In this document: positions 1 to 11,888 of the stretch, one piece after another
How the letters are laid out: each line of letters begins with the position of its first letter
Position numbering within the stretch: position 1 is the stretch's first letter
From: Chamaea fasciata
Lineage: Eukaryota > Chordata > Aves > Passeriformes > Sylviidae
Direction: 5' to 3'
Assembly: GCA_029207755.1 (NCBI GenBank)
Contig: JARCOQ010000002.1
Location: 6,262,001 to 6,326,000 of the forward strand
DNA: 64,000 bases
Program-made: the position numbers and the translations under genes
The notes under the pieces: generated by a model
The model's database searches: none
What the model saw: only the letters and a program-made list of their open reading frames with translations
What the model was told of the DNA's origin: nothing

Positions 1-1303
1 ACTAACCAGCGATAGTAGCTGCCCCATGGTCTGCTTTTGCTGGCAGTCTGTAGAACTAGAAGCAATCAGAGGGATGATTCTGTCCTGTTTCTGCATCACA
101 GGCAGAACCAGGATACTGGGCTCGTCTAAAACAAATGTTTGTCCTAGTTAGTGGCTGGAATAATACAGTAACGTACAGTAACTCTCTCTCTGAGAGACCA
201 GAACAAGGATTTCTCACCCAGCTGCCATTTCTTCCCTGTTCTTCATGGAATTGCAGAGCTCATTGCATTTCCTCCTAACCAGAACTCAACAGGTTGAATG
301 CCACAAGTGGATAAAATGATTGAGAATTCAGATACAGTGATGGTCTGTGTTTGTTTATAACTTTATACAACACAGAGTTCTGCTTTTCACAATTAGTTAT
401 ACCATTTTTTTTTGGGGGGGGGGGCACAAGACTTAGTATTTTATATTCCAATTTGATGACTAGGTTTCTTTGCTGTCAGATTTTAGTCAATGAGCCATTC
501 TTGGAAATTTGCCTTAAACTCTGCAACAAAGTATGTATCATTGTGCATAATGAGTTGGAATAAATGCACAGTATTATCTACACTAAAAAATTTCCCCCGC
601 CCCCAGATATTTTGAAGCCCATATTAGTAACAGAAGCATACATAATACAGTAAATTGCAGAAAACAACAATGGCACACAAGTGAAATAATCAGTAAATAA
701 ATATCCTTGTTATGAAAATATCTTGTAATTACAAGTAAGACATGTATGACAGTAACATTAAAATAACTTGTCAAAACATCAAAATACAGACAGTTCTGAT
801 TCACTGGAACAATTATCTACTTTGAGCCTGAAAAACAACTTTATAAAAGGAGCCCAGTCACACACATTGAAGAACACATGATGAGAGATTTTGTTATCCT
901 GTGATAAATTAGTCAAAATTCTTTGCATGGCTGAAATGACCACCTGGGGAATGAAGGTACCATCAGGAACATATCATCAAAAACATTGCCATCGTTAGTT
1001 TAAAACAAAATGGGAGGAAAAAAAATCATTAAATAAAAATAAAAGGAAAAACTGAGAAGAGAACACCAGCTAAACTATTAGTTCATGTGGCTTTAAGATA
1101 GTCCCCAAATCTAGAAGGCGGAAATTCTGGACAATAGAACATTTTGACAAAACTGTTTGACTAAACAAGACTTAGTGCAATCTAAATAGTAACATGATAA
1201 TTCAGAAGCAGCAGAACATGCTAGTTCAGGTGCTTAAATGAAATGTTAGAAAACAAATATCACTTCTTTTTTTCCTACTTGGCATATCCAGGCATGTGGT
1301 CCA
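1..1303. other. AT-rich non-coding DNA, no gene seen
   Basis: I see no coding exon, RNA gene or recognisable mobile element here. The open frames are 70 to 73 codons or shorter and encode low-complexity, hydrophobic translations with no family resemblance. The only marked structure is a T9 run followed directly by a G11 run, listed separately. Confidence 0.7.
405..424. repeat. T9G11 homopolymer junction
   Basis: Nine T are followed at once by eleven G. A pure G run of this length can form guanine quadruplex structures and is prone to slippage and sequencing error. The exact G count should be treated as uncertain. Confidence 0.9.
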
Positions 1304-1309
1304 AAGTTA

Positions 1310-1725
1310 ATGAGGAACATGTTCGGTGCAGGGAGCTCAGGGTGCAGCTACCGATGGAGCTTCAGGTTGAGCTCTGGGTGGGAACCCAAGAGAAGAGGCC
1401 ATGAACACCACCCTTTGCACAGCAAAGGGCACAGGGACCTGTGGCACAGCCAGGTGAGGCACACTGAGACCACGGCAGGAGCTGATGGCTGGAGAGGAAG
1501 AGCAAGGCTTTGGTGCGCTTGGACTGTGAAGGGGTAAAAGCCCAGGGGGGTCTTCCTCGAAACCAGATATCTGAGGTTCTGCCATAGAGATGGAGCTGGT
1601 GAGGAAACCTGATCTGACTGTGACTGGGGTGTGCAGGGAGTCCAGCAATGACCTGCCAGGTCACTGGAGCCACCCCTGTGGCTCAGCCCGTGCAGTGACA
1701 GTCTGGGACTTTGGGATTATATGGC
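1310..1725. other. GC-richer unassigned block, probably an old repeat
   Basis: Base composition rises sharply against the AT-rich flanks. Frames of 75 codons (plus strand) and 103 codons (minus strand, two overlapping) are open, but their translations are rich in S, P, G and A with no domain I recognise. Simultaneous open frames on both strands are expected wherever stop codons are scarce, so they are weak evidence for a gene. The block lies just before two CR1 fragments and may be part of the same nested insertion, for example an older CR1 body or a solo LTR. I could not match it to either. Confidence 0.4.
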
Positions 1726-1803
1726 TGCCAGACAGTCTTGTGAATGATCACATTGGGAAGATCCCTTAACAAGACTCATACTTTCTGTTCTTAAAGTGGA
1801 TTG

Positions 1804-1985
1804 AGAGTCACAGAGTAAATGAGGAGGGACAGGACCTCTGGTTGATCTGGCCCAACCTCTGCTCAAAGCAGGCCAAGGCCAGGTTGCCAAGGCCAGGTTC
1901 ACTGTGAACGGAGACTCTGCGGCTTGCTCTGGACACTGGTCCTGGTGTCTTCCACCTTCACGGTTATTTCTTTTCTGTAATACCT
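1804..1985 (-). mobile_element. CR1 LINE 3'-end fragment, minus strand
   Basis: Read on the minus strand, this resembles the end of avian CR1. The plus strand shows a diverged terminal motif (gtcacagag..gggac), then 'acctctgg', 'cccaacctctgctcaaagcagg' in interrupted form, and 'aggttgcc'. A degraded 'ggagactctgc' and 'ccaccttcac' follow in the order expected for the reverse complement. Divergence is high, so the copy is old. It is 5'-truncated, as most CR1 insertions are. The outer limits are approximate. Confidence 0.7.
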
Positions 1986-2074
1986 GATTCTCTTGACACA
2001 ACTTAAATGTCCTGCTGCCTCCTATGCTGTCACGGTGTCTGTGATGTGCCTGTGTACACGGTGTACCTGATGGC

Positions 2075-2232
2075 AGGAATAGAGGAGACAGGGTGCCCAG
2101 GGACAGGGCAAGCTGGAGTCTCCATCCTCAGGGACATTCAAAACCCAACTAACCACAGCCCTGAGCATCCTGCTGTAGCTGATCTCCAGGTGTGCCCTCT
2201 GCATTAGCCATTCCATGTGAGTCTGTGATTTA
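2075..2232 (+). mobile_element. CR1 LINE 3'-end fragment, plus strand
   Basis: The order 'gtgcccagggacag', 'tggagtctccatcctcaggg', 'acattcaaaacccaact', 'cctgagcatcctgctgtagctg', 'gatctccag' and a terminal 'gagtctgtgatt' follows the CR1 3' end as I know it from avian genomes. About 20 bases of the usual segment before 'gatctcc' (the 'gcagggggttggacta' part) are missing. The fragment is non-coding and 5'-truncated. It lies head to head with the minus-strand fragment about 90 bases away. Confidence 0.8.
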
Positions 2233-2857
2233 AAAATCAGTCTGTTGCAGTACAAACAAATTTCACAGTTACTGGAATCTTCTCTGGAAGGCCACTAACG
2301 GAGAGGTTTTCTCCTCCTGTTCTTAATTGCATTTACATATCTAAGGCTTAACTGCTCAGACTAAGCTTTCCTAAAGCATCTCCCACAGGCAATTTGTTTT
2401 GTGAAATTCCAGCAAGCATACTTAAATAATTAGAAAATGAAAATTTCAGAAATGTTATGCAATGATTTGTCTGCGTTACATGCTGTGAAACAAGTGGCTG
2501 AAGTCTGGTTAAGGCTTGGCTCTGATTGCAAATATATCACTGTTGTGTTATCCTAGTTTGTGCCATGGGGGAAAAATTCAACTGCCTTTGACAAGCTAAA
2601 GCTTGAGCAATGTTGGTTTGGATATGATCAGCAGAAGCTCACTGAGAACTGAAGTTTAACAGATGTGTCTAATAAAGATACATGTATTTAATAGAGGTGG
2701 GTTTTTTCCTGCTGAGCACGCTCTGGCCAAAGGCTTGGGCAGGTATTCCAGAGCACTCTTGGAAACTGGTGCTACAGACTGAGGTGGTCCATGTGCAAAT
2801 AAACTGAGTAAAGGAGAACATTACTGATGTGCTTTCCATACCTTCATTCAGAAAGTC

Positions 2858-2876
2858 AGGAGGAGGAGGAGGAGGA
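2858..2876. repeat. (AGG)6 microsatellite
   Basis: Six tandem AGG units are visible, interrupting otherwise ordinary sequence. On the minus strand they give a short proline run in a chance open frame. Confidence 0.9.
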
Positions 2877-4898
2877 ATCAGCAGCCTGAGATCTTGTTTC
2901 TTCTGCCTAGCTTGGACCATTCTTGTAGTTTTCCTTGTTACTGTGTAATTTGTTATTATGTCACGATAAGGAATGTCCTTCTTGAGGTAAACATCCCTCC
3001 ATGTCCTCTCTCCAGCTGTAGTCCCTGTAATTATAATTGCAAGTTTTGTCATTTAGTCAGGTTTTATTTGAAATGTCATCTGAAAAACTTCTCGTTATTC
3101 TCTTGATGTCTTTGGTACAGGTTTTTCTAGGTCATTTTGAAAATTGCAACTTCTCTTTGTCTTGAGGGAGCGAAACCCCAACAGGAACCCCTGGCTGTTC
3201 TCTTTTATCACAACTAACAAAGTTCAAACCTGCTCTGGAAAAGTTTTGCCCCACATTCTACAAGTGTTCTCCATCCCTTTATTTCTCCTCAGAAACCCTG
3301 TGCTAGAACCTGCAGTTCATACGAGAACATGGCAAATACCTTGGTGTATCTGTATCTGCCTTACCAGGAGCTTCTTTCTTCTCTTTAAAATTGCCATTCT
3401 ACCTTCATCTCTGTCTAGTTTTCTGTAACACTTTTTTTTGTTTTCTCGAACTACAAGGTTGGCTTAATGTTACTTATTTTCTATGTATTGAGAGAGAGGG
3501 GGAAAAAATGTTTACCTATGGCATACAGATTAAGTCATGCTGTTTTGAAAATTTCAGATGGGGACCATTACAGGAGTTTTCCTATTCTGTACAGAAAATT
3601 CAGATTTGGATTTCCGACAGATTTCATCTTCATGTGAAATCACATCTCAGCTTTTGCAAGTAATTGGATAAAACCAACTGAGTAGTACAACTAGATATTC
3701 CTAATTTAAGCCCAGGCAATACATCATTTCCAGTGAAAAGAAAATATGATATTTCAGTGTAAAATAAAATCTGTGTGTATATAGAGAAGGTGGATTTAAA
3801 CTGAAACATCTCCTAACTTCAAAGAAACTTTACTTCAAAGTCTTTATGAATTTGGACATGAAGACTCTATGGATTATAAAACACTGAGGTTGAGACTCCC
3901 AGCTTTGGAGTTTGTGACTGGCTTCTTGAACCTTCATGAAGTTGTTTTAAATTTTAGGAGTAATTTTTGTTACCACACAGTTCTGTAGACTTTGTAGTTT
4001 GGAAAACTGGGGGCTTAGTTTATATTTTCAACAGAAATAATTTTGTACTTTTGAATTTTGGTTCTGAGACCTGGATAATGGAGCAGACACATTTGAAACA
4101 CAGCATCAAAATCTAAGAATTCCATGTTTGTTTTCTCAGTACAGGATCCTGGTTTATTTCTTTGTCATAGCAGTTGCCTTGTAATTGAAGTGTTTTACTA
4201 AAATAAAATTTTCCCTGTATTCCATTAGCTACTTCCTCATCATTTCCTTCTTTGCCCCTTTCGTAGAACTTTCTGGTTCCTAATTTTCCATAAAGTACAT
4301 GGACAAAGAACTAATAACTCATCTAATGCATTGAATTTTTTTCTTTCATCTTAATACTCATCATTAGTCATAAATAGTAAATGCAGATAAGTCTTGATTT
4401 CCTTGGTCTTTATATCTCTTAGGTTTTAAGATACACAGACCTGAGTGATACTAGCTCAACAGAAACATCAGAATGTTCAACCCTCCTGCATTTGCTTAAT
4501 CCTTTTTGCATTATTTACTCTTAAATATCCTCTTCATTTGATTAGCATAGTTCTTGCTGGTTCGTTGTCTTCTGTCTTGTGGGTTTTCTGAAGCAAATCT
4601 CTAAGGGTGCTTTAACTGTCATAGTTTAAGTTATGAGCATAAATTACAAGTAATAAATTTTGTTTTCAAAAGCTTTAGTAAAACTTTGTCATGCATACCT
4701 GTTTGGGGTTTTTTCATTGGTTTGGGTATTTCTTTATTTTCTGCCTGCATTGAGAAGATCACTGATGATGGGAAGATTTAAAAATGAATGCTGTGATTAT
4801 TTTGTATCTTGCAGTAACCCAGAAGGGCCTGCATTTTATCTTTCTAAGGGGATTTATTTGGAACAAGCATTTTTGGTTATACCTTTGAAAATCCTTTA

Positions 4899-4956
4899 TG
4901 CAAAAAGAAAAAAAAAAAGAAAGAAAAGTTTTGCCTTTTTAAAAATAAAAAGAAGA
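4899..4956. repeat. A-rich low-complexity patch
   Basis: Runs of A broken by single G and short T runs cover nearly 60 bases. They produce a lysine-rich tail in a chance open frame. There is no upstream polyadenylation signal or retrocopy to suggest a retroposed tail. Confidence 0.8.
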
Positions 4957-5269
4957 GTGGAAAAGTTTTTTCCTTCAACAGGCAGTCCCTAGAAACAGCA
5001 AATTTTAGTTTGTGAATAATTTGATACAAATACCAGAGCCATCTCCTTGAAGTCCATATTTATGCAAGCAGTAAAAAGGCAGATTTCTTTCTGGAGCTTC
5101 TACTAGTTGAAGTAAAATGCTGCAAATTGCCATTCAAGGAGGCCATGGGAGGTAAATCGAGGAGATTAAGGTTAATAAACCTGCCAACAATTAAGACCTT
5201 ATCAGAAATGAAATCAGAGAATTATAATGTAAGCTAAGTAAAGCCTCTCTCTGGTGAGCAACAGGCTTA

Positions 5270-5480
5270 CTTCTGCGGCACATTTCAAGGGAAGCTGTAA
5301 GCCAAGAGCTCTGGTTTAGGAGGCCACGCCTGGTGCGAGCGGCCAGCAAAGCAGCAGCGAGCCGGAGCAGCCACTGCCCCGGGTCCTGTACTTGCTGTGC
5401 CTGATCCAGGCACGCTGCATCACCTCATCCTCACACTCCAAACAGCAGCAACCCCCTAAGGAACCTGCCTGACATCTACA
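5270..5480. other. Small CpG cluster, possible regulatory element or short exon
   Basis: About eight CpG dinucleotides fall within roughly 140 bases (about 5275-5413), including 'gcgagcggcc', 'gcgagccgg' and 'cccggg'. The flanks are AT-rich with almost no CpG. Methylated CpG normally decays in vertebrate DNA, so the cluster suggests either hypomethylation with constraint or a recent GC-rich insertion. A 62-codon minus-strand frame covers it, with cysteine-rich content and no known domain. The block is much shorter than a classical CpG island. I cannot name a gene or promoter. Confidence 0.35.
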
Positions 5481-6500
5481 GAAGAAAATATGAGTCCCTA
5501 ACAAAGATGAGTTGAAGCCAGGGCAATGATCTCATGACTTCAGTAGCTGCCTTGGCAATAGGAAAGCTGCCGTACCTTGCGTCTTAGCCAGAGATGTGAC
5601 CATGCTGCTCTTTTTTCCAGAAATCTATTTCTTCTTTCCTCACTCATATTTATATCCTAGAAGTCACTTCCCTAAAACAGTAAAAGCTGTTATTAGGTTT
5701 CCATGTATAATAGCAAGTTAAGCTTTAGCTTTTCCTGTTTGGATCAGTGATCTGCCTTACATTTGCCACAGTACAAACATTTAGCTGTGCAGGGTACCTG
5801 TTGTTGCTTATAACAGTAGAATTTAAATTATAAAGCATTGAGACACTTTTCAGAAGGGTCCCTGAAGATGGCTGTTCATTAGTGCAGATTCCCTGTGACT
5901 TCTGAGTAACACTGGCAGGGCCGGTACTTAATATGGAGATACATTGGACTGTATTAGAATTAAATAGCTATTGAATCAGGATGATAGATAGGAGGTAAAA
6001 TCTGGTGTTCCAAAATATTTCAGGAACTCTGAACTGCTTTGCTGACTCTATACTACGTATATATTCATATATATATGTATGTATGCAATTCAATTTAGAA
6101 AGCTAGAAATGCTGAATGGTTGTTGTCAATTTATCATACTAGACAAATTCCTAAATGCAAATTTTTATCTTATGGAATGTATTCTCAGCTGATGTAAATA
6201 AATCTTTTGATTCCACAAAGTATTGATTCAGGTAATGCAAAACCCAGAAGAAACAGAAACATCCCCCTCTCTCAAGTACTTCACAATAATTGCTGATTTG
6301 TCAAAATTAAGAAATGTGCAAGAAGTAGACACCATATAATCAGACTATCTAGCTGGATCGTTTTCACTCTATTTATATTTTTAATTAAATTGTTTTACAT
6401 AACTTTCATTGTTTCTTGCTTTACAAACAGCTTCATTTTAGTAGTTTATTTTCCAAAAATATATGACTATTTGATGAGTTTCATAAATTATTTTGTATCC

Positions 6501-6539
6501 TAGAGCAGGCAAATAATTTTTCTTACTCACCCTGCTCTA
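6501..6539. repeat. Inverted repeat, 9-bp arms
   Basis: The arms TAGAGCAGG and CCTGCTCTA are perfect reverse complements separated by 21 AT-rich bases. The arms are GC-richer than the loop, so a hairpin is plausible. A short inverted repeat like this is also common by chance. Confidence 0.6.
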
Positions 6540-7070
6540 ATTAGCGCATTAGGAAGTGATGTTGTCAGGATTGTGAACACTGTAATGTAGGAGAAATGGT
6601 TACTGACATAATGCCTAGATGCATATATTGCAAATGCTCTTGTGTCTCTGTCCTCTAATTAAATATAGTCCTCGGGTCAGAATATGATTAGTTGTCAAGT
6701 GACAATTTAAGAGGCTAGAAGAACATGTATGTGCTGAAACTAGATCAGGAGTACTTTAGTGTTATTTGTAGTGCATGGGCAGTGCTTTTAATGACTTTTT
6801 GACAATGCTTTTGCTGCAATCCAACAATACCGTTGCTGTAGATAATATCAGAAACTTCACAGTTCAGGCTTAGTGTGTTATAAATTTGTTCTTAGCATAT
6901 TGAAACAGAAGACCTCACGTGAATGCATGTATTAACAGAGTAGCCACAGAGAAAACAATTAGGAATTGTAAAAGGATAAGTAAAATTGCCAAGAACAACT
7001 GGAGGTATGAAGTTTTGCCTTGCTTCTGTAACAAAAAGCTTGGTGAAAACAGGAAAAAGAAAACAAATCA

Positions 7071-7083
7071 TTTTTTTTTTTTT
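7071..7083. repeat. T13 homopolymer
   Basis: Thirteen consecutive T are visible. There is no adjoining retroelement that would explain the run as a reverse-oriented poly(A) tail. Confidence 0.9.
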
Positions 7084-9131
7084 ATTTGTGTTGCTTCATT
7101 TTATAAACATGACAAAATTGTGTCTTATCTTCTCTAAAAAATGTCATCATACATCCTGGGTTTTGAGTTGCTTTGTTTTGTTTTTCTTTTCCTTTCAAAG
7201 TGTTTTCATTAGAGAGATTCTGACACTATTGCTAAGGAGGGAAAAAAGCACACCTATGTAGTCTAGTGACCTTTTCACTTAGAGTGATCCGTTTTGTTCC
7301 TTTTGCACAATCCAGGTTTAACCAGGGTGAATTTTAGAGTGTAACGTTAAACCAAGTTTTATGCCCCAAGTGTGTGACACAAAAGGAGAAACTCCAATCC
7401 CCTGGCACAAATTTTTGTTGATATTGTAGTATTCAGGCATTGACAGGAAACAAGCTAAGTCTTACACAAGAAGATTTGTTGCCGTTTTTGTTTTTCGGGG
7501 GTTTTTTTTCAAAACTTGATATGGATTGTTTAAGAATATACATGGTACTTTTGCTTGTGAATATAAATGTCTCACAAAGTGTATGAATGATATTTCTTTT
7601 TTTCATGGTTTCCTGAGATGCGTTATGACTGTTACAGAGTTAATCAATATCAATGTCCAGATAAAGAATGTATTTTCCTCTGACCTGCAAGATTATTTCC
7701 TTTGCTGGTTTGTTTTCTGCACAGCATGAGAGATTGTATTTTTAACCTTTTTAAAATCCCACTCCACAGATTTGGAAATGCCAATAGGTTTTTTCCATTA
7801 TTGCCAAGAAAAATAGAGCATGACATTAGTGATATTTTTGTATAACTTCTTCCTAAAACTAAAAAAGGAAGGGCACCCCAATACTGAGCAATATTATCCA
7901 ATTTATAGACTACAAAAATTATTAGGAAAATCTTGGATTTGCATAGACATAGAATGAGACAGCAGCAGCTCCACTGGAGCTGTTTTAATTGTATGTACTA
8001 AGGTTTCTCAGATCAAGTTGATTTGCAGGATCGTGCAAGGGGCTGGAACCTGTCTAACATCATATGAAATGCTGTATTAATTCTAAACTTTGTGAACATG
8101 TTTGTCAGGAGTCAGTGGAGAGGTTGTGAGTGGCAGCACTTCCAAGACTTCACATCTCTGCCATGCTTCTCTTATCTGGGAGGTTAAAATTTTCTCAAAT
8201 AGTCGTAGAGCTCTGCTTGCTAAGGTTACAGTAAATTTAATATGAATCCCTGAAACCTAGAAATTATTTTTATGCTTTTGCTTTAGTGCTCTGTGCTCAA
8301 GAGGAAAAAAAAGAGTGCAGTATTCACCACTTTTATACTTGTGTTGGCTACCCACGACCAGAGCTTGTGACATTTCTGATAAACAGTTTAAGCTAGACAT
8401 GAAAATATTTTTACACCAAGGTTCTTTTAAACTGCATTTCTAAAACTCAAAATCCCTGGTCTGGGAGGGAGAAAACCCGGGATGTTTGTTGCCAGTGATT
8501 GCTATTTAGATACGTCCATTTATCAATTTCAAATATGGTTAGGGTTCCCCCTTTTAAAAATTGAGTTGATATCTCCATTATCCGTGAAATCTTTCAGACT
8601 GAATGAACTTAATGTGTTTCCATACGCCAAGAGCAGTTTAGCAGATTCAGGACTACAATAACAGCTGAATAACCTTCTCACTTTACTGTGGACAAGATGA
8701 TACATGCTAGTTTTCCCCAAGGATATTTTCAGATCTCTGGCCTGACTCCCTCTCTAAAGGTGTTTACAGCAGAGAAAGTGCGCTCAGGCTTTGGGCAGAG
8801 GTTGTACCAGAAATGATGCTAATCCCTAACTCTAATTATACTAGCACCACTGCAGGGTTAGCCAGGGAGAGCAGGAGGGGGACTTCTTCAAATTGAAGTT
8901 GAGAAGTGTGGCAAGAAGGGTGTTTGAGAAGCCAGTAGTGTTATGAGTGCTGTAGGGTATGTATCCTATATTTGTAGAAAACACAGTTGAAGTTCTAGGG
9001 TTATCATTATTATCAGCAGCTGAACAAACTAGCTGTGCCAGAGGAACTATTGCATTCATAGATCCTGAAAGTCATAGCAAATTTTCTATTCATTTCATGT
9101 TATTGTGATCACATCCTCAATTATTTTATTA

Positions 9132-9159
9132 ATCTGGATATTTATATAAATATCCAGAT
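9132..9159. repeat. Perfect 28-bp palindrome
   Basis: The arms ATCTGGATA and TATCCAGAT flank the self-complementary core TTTATATAAA, giving 28 bases of perfect dyad symmetry with no spacer. The sequence can form a cruciform and has an AT-rich, easily melted centre. No transposon ends or target duplications are visible around it. It could be a chance product of AT-rich DNA, a protein-binding dyad or a remnant of a foldback element. Confidence 0.9.
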
Positions 9160-9908
9160 ATATATGCACCAGAGATAGAATAATACCTAAAAGATTAAAG
9201 AGAGAAGGTGAGAGGAGAGATGAGATGATGTATTATTTACCATACAGGACAATTTTTTCGAATAAGAATTCAATCCTTAGTACTTCGTGGTAGCATGTTA
9301 TTCAACAGTGCTTCTGGACAGCAAGGGCTAATCTAAAATCTGTGAGGCAGAAATAAGCAGCAATATTTCACAGTTACAGCCCACTACATCCTTGGTTTAT
9401 GTGCTTTTCTATACCTGTATGTAACAACTTACTGGCTATTAATGGGATTCTGAATGTTGCTTAGGAGGAATAGTTTGACAATTTATCAGATAAATATCCA
9501 TACATCAGAATTTCATACAGTCTCAATTAAAACTACTGATCACATTTCATATGCGAAATACATTTATATGTGAAATAAGTGTAACCAAATTTTATAGACT
9601 GTATTGGGATTATAGATCAAAGAAAAGATTTTCCATGTCAAAGGAGTAGTTGCACAATTATTTTTGTATTTTATCATAACAGATAGGTAGGACTGCCTCA
9701 TCAAGTGATATATGGTGCTCTGGCTTCAAAGCAGGCAACTGAAACAGTGCCATTTTTAGGTCAGGGAGTATCTGACCCAGTATATATTTTTTTCTTTTCC
9801 TGTAACTTATAAAGAGAATGAAGTTCTTAATCCATCATTCAACATGGAGAAAAAAAACCTAGAATATAGTATTACATTGACCTTTATAGCACTCTGGTAA
9901 TATAATTT

Positions 9909-9933
9909 CCTGAGCACTCATCCTGAGCACTCA
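9909..9933 (+). repeat. 12-bp direct tandem duplication
   Basis: The unit CCTGAGCACTCA occurs twice, separated by one T, which fits a small replication-slippage duplication. No function is indicated. Confidence 0.85.
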
Positions 9934-10555
9934 CCTTTCAGGTGTTCAATAACTTGTTCAACAGCAGAGAAAGGGGCCAGACCCTCAAACCACCACAGCA
10001 TGTTCAGTGGTTCCAGCACATGTAACATTTTTGATGTCCTGCACTGGCTCTTCTGGTATTGATTCTTTTGAGTTTTCATTACCTTAATTGCAATAACATT
10101 ATTATTTCTTTCTCATAGACCTAGCAAGACTCGAAAATGGCAAAGCTTGAAATTTAGTATTTTTTTCTGCTTAGGCTTGACCCAAAAGACAAAAAAAACT
10201 GTCCTGCTGTTTTGCAGCAGAGAAAGAAGTGCCTGCTTGCACACTCAGTTGAGACAGCCTTGCTTCTAACATGTACATATCTTAAAATTCATGACTTTAG
10301 AGAAGCTCTATAATGTCATTGTGTTGGTGCTGTCCACCATATTAAGGGGTTTGGTGTGTTTTTCCAAAGGTTGGTGGGAATTGCTTTTAAAATGTTGCTT
10401 TTAAACTGGCAAAGTTTAGTGTACTGGCTGTGTTGGAATGGCCAAGACAAGAGTTATGGTGAGTTGTGTTTGCTGCTGTACATACACTCAATCAGGAATG
10501 GCCAGATAAGAAAGACTAAGGACTTTGGGATAACTACAGATTTTAAATGTACAGG

Positions 10556-10623
10556 ATATTTGCATATTAAATTACATTTCAAATTAACATGTAATTAAAT
10601 TAATATTTGCATATTAAATTACA
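10556..10623 (+). repeat. Pair of 21-bp direct repeats in AT-rich DNA
   Basis: The segment ATATTTGCATATTAAATTAC plus one A occurs at 10556-10576 and again at 10603-10623. The copies are separated by 26 AT-rich bases that also contain the partial copy TAATTAAATTAATATT. The block contains the octamer-like ATTTGCAT in both copies. Local duplication is the simplest origin. Confidence 0.9.
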
Positions 10624-11689
10624 GGACACATCTGACCTCTAAGTGCTTTTCCTCTTTTTTACTCCTGATTTTGGAAAGGATCCACCGTACTCTTACTTAT
10701 TTGGTGACTCAAAAGTCAGAAAGGCTAGACGTCAGGTGGAACTGAGAAATAATTTGGGGTATTACTATTTTGTTGAGGAAAAATAGATGATCTTAAATAT
10801 TAGCAAATCAGGGAAGCTTTTATACAGGAATCAATGCAGGGTGCTTCCCATCATCCATTCCCCACCTTGTGCATGCTGAATCTGTGGAGCCAATCACAAC
10901 TTTTTCAAGGATTCTTACCCTTTTTACACCACTGAAGTTAAATAAATATTCCATTTTTAGTACAAACCCACTTCTTTATATTTATTATGTAAAAATAAGA
11001 CACAGAATTTTTTAGATGCTTTACAACCTGAGGATGAAAAGGTCTAGATAGGCATTAATAAAGATTGTGAATATTTCAAAATAAAATGCTTGTGAAATCA
11101 GTATTTTGCATCCTTCATGGGAGGCTGGTATTAACTGACTGCTGAAGTCAGTCAGTGCCCTGAATTTTCTTACCTAATAATGCACAGGATATGCCTTGAA
11201 AGACCTGAACAGAAGAGTGGCAAGTGACTCACCCTCAAAGTTTATTTCTTTATCTCAATCATAAATTTAAAGGCTTTTTTCCCCTTGGAGTTTACTGAGG
11301 AAGTATTTAATCACAGGACAACAGGGAGAGCTAAAGCCAGTTAAGATGCCTGACATCTATTTCATAAAATATTTAGACAAAGTACATTAAGGAACAGATG
11401 ACTTTGAAATGAACGGGAGCAGAGCACTAATGCAGTTGACTGCCTTTAACACATTGTGTTCACTGAGGATGTTCTCTGAAGGAACTGCACTTAAATGGAG
11501 TTCAGTTGCACATAGAGTATCACATGTGTTTCTTCAGCTAAAGGAACAGGACCTTATTTTAAATTTTGGGCACTTACTTGCTGGCAAATAGATTATACAG
11601 TATTCCATGTTATTTACTGAAACTTTCAAGTAAACAAGCAGAATAATATTGAAGAGCTTTTTTTAAAAAAGGAACTGTTGTTTAGATTT

Positions 11690-11708
11690 AAAAAAAAAAA
11701 AAAAAAAA
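11690..11708. repeat. A19 homopolymer
   Basis: Nineteen consecutive A are visible. The preceding sequence contains no AATAAA signal close enough to support a retroposed poly(A) tail. Confidence 0.9.
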
Positions 11709-11888
11709 GTACAGTGAGTGGTCTCGATGTCAACATACATAGTATTTTGAAAAACTTATTTGCCTCAATAGTTTTTCGAATTCCCAGAGCTACTAATTGA
11801 GCTTGAATTTTCTGGTAAGATTAACTAAAGGAAAAGAAAACCCAAAGCTGCCTGATATTTTTACTGATGCAAACTGCAAAACAGGATA

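Larger units (their letters stand above)
2233..5265. other. AT-rich non-coding DNA, no gene seen
   Basis: There is no supported gene in this stretch. Open frames reach 127 codons on the minus strand (2669-3052), but that translation contains a run of prolines made by the AGG microsatellite and resembles no family I know. The stretch holds that microsatellite and an A-rich patch, both listed separately. Confidence 0.65.
5505..11885. other. AT-rich non-coding DNA, no gene seen
   Basis: More than six kilobases show no exon, RNA gene or clear mobile element. Open frames are at most 91 codons. The stretch contains short homopolymers, a perfect palindrome, a 21-bp direct repeat and a 12-bp tandem duplication, each listed separately where notable. 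Confidence 0.65.

Noticed and set aside
7945..8070. A possible old CR1 or other repeat ('catagaatgag', 'ggggctggaacctg').
   Set aside because: Only isolated short phrases match and their order does not follow CR1.
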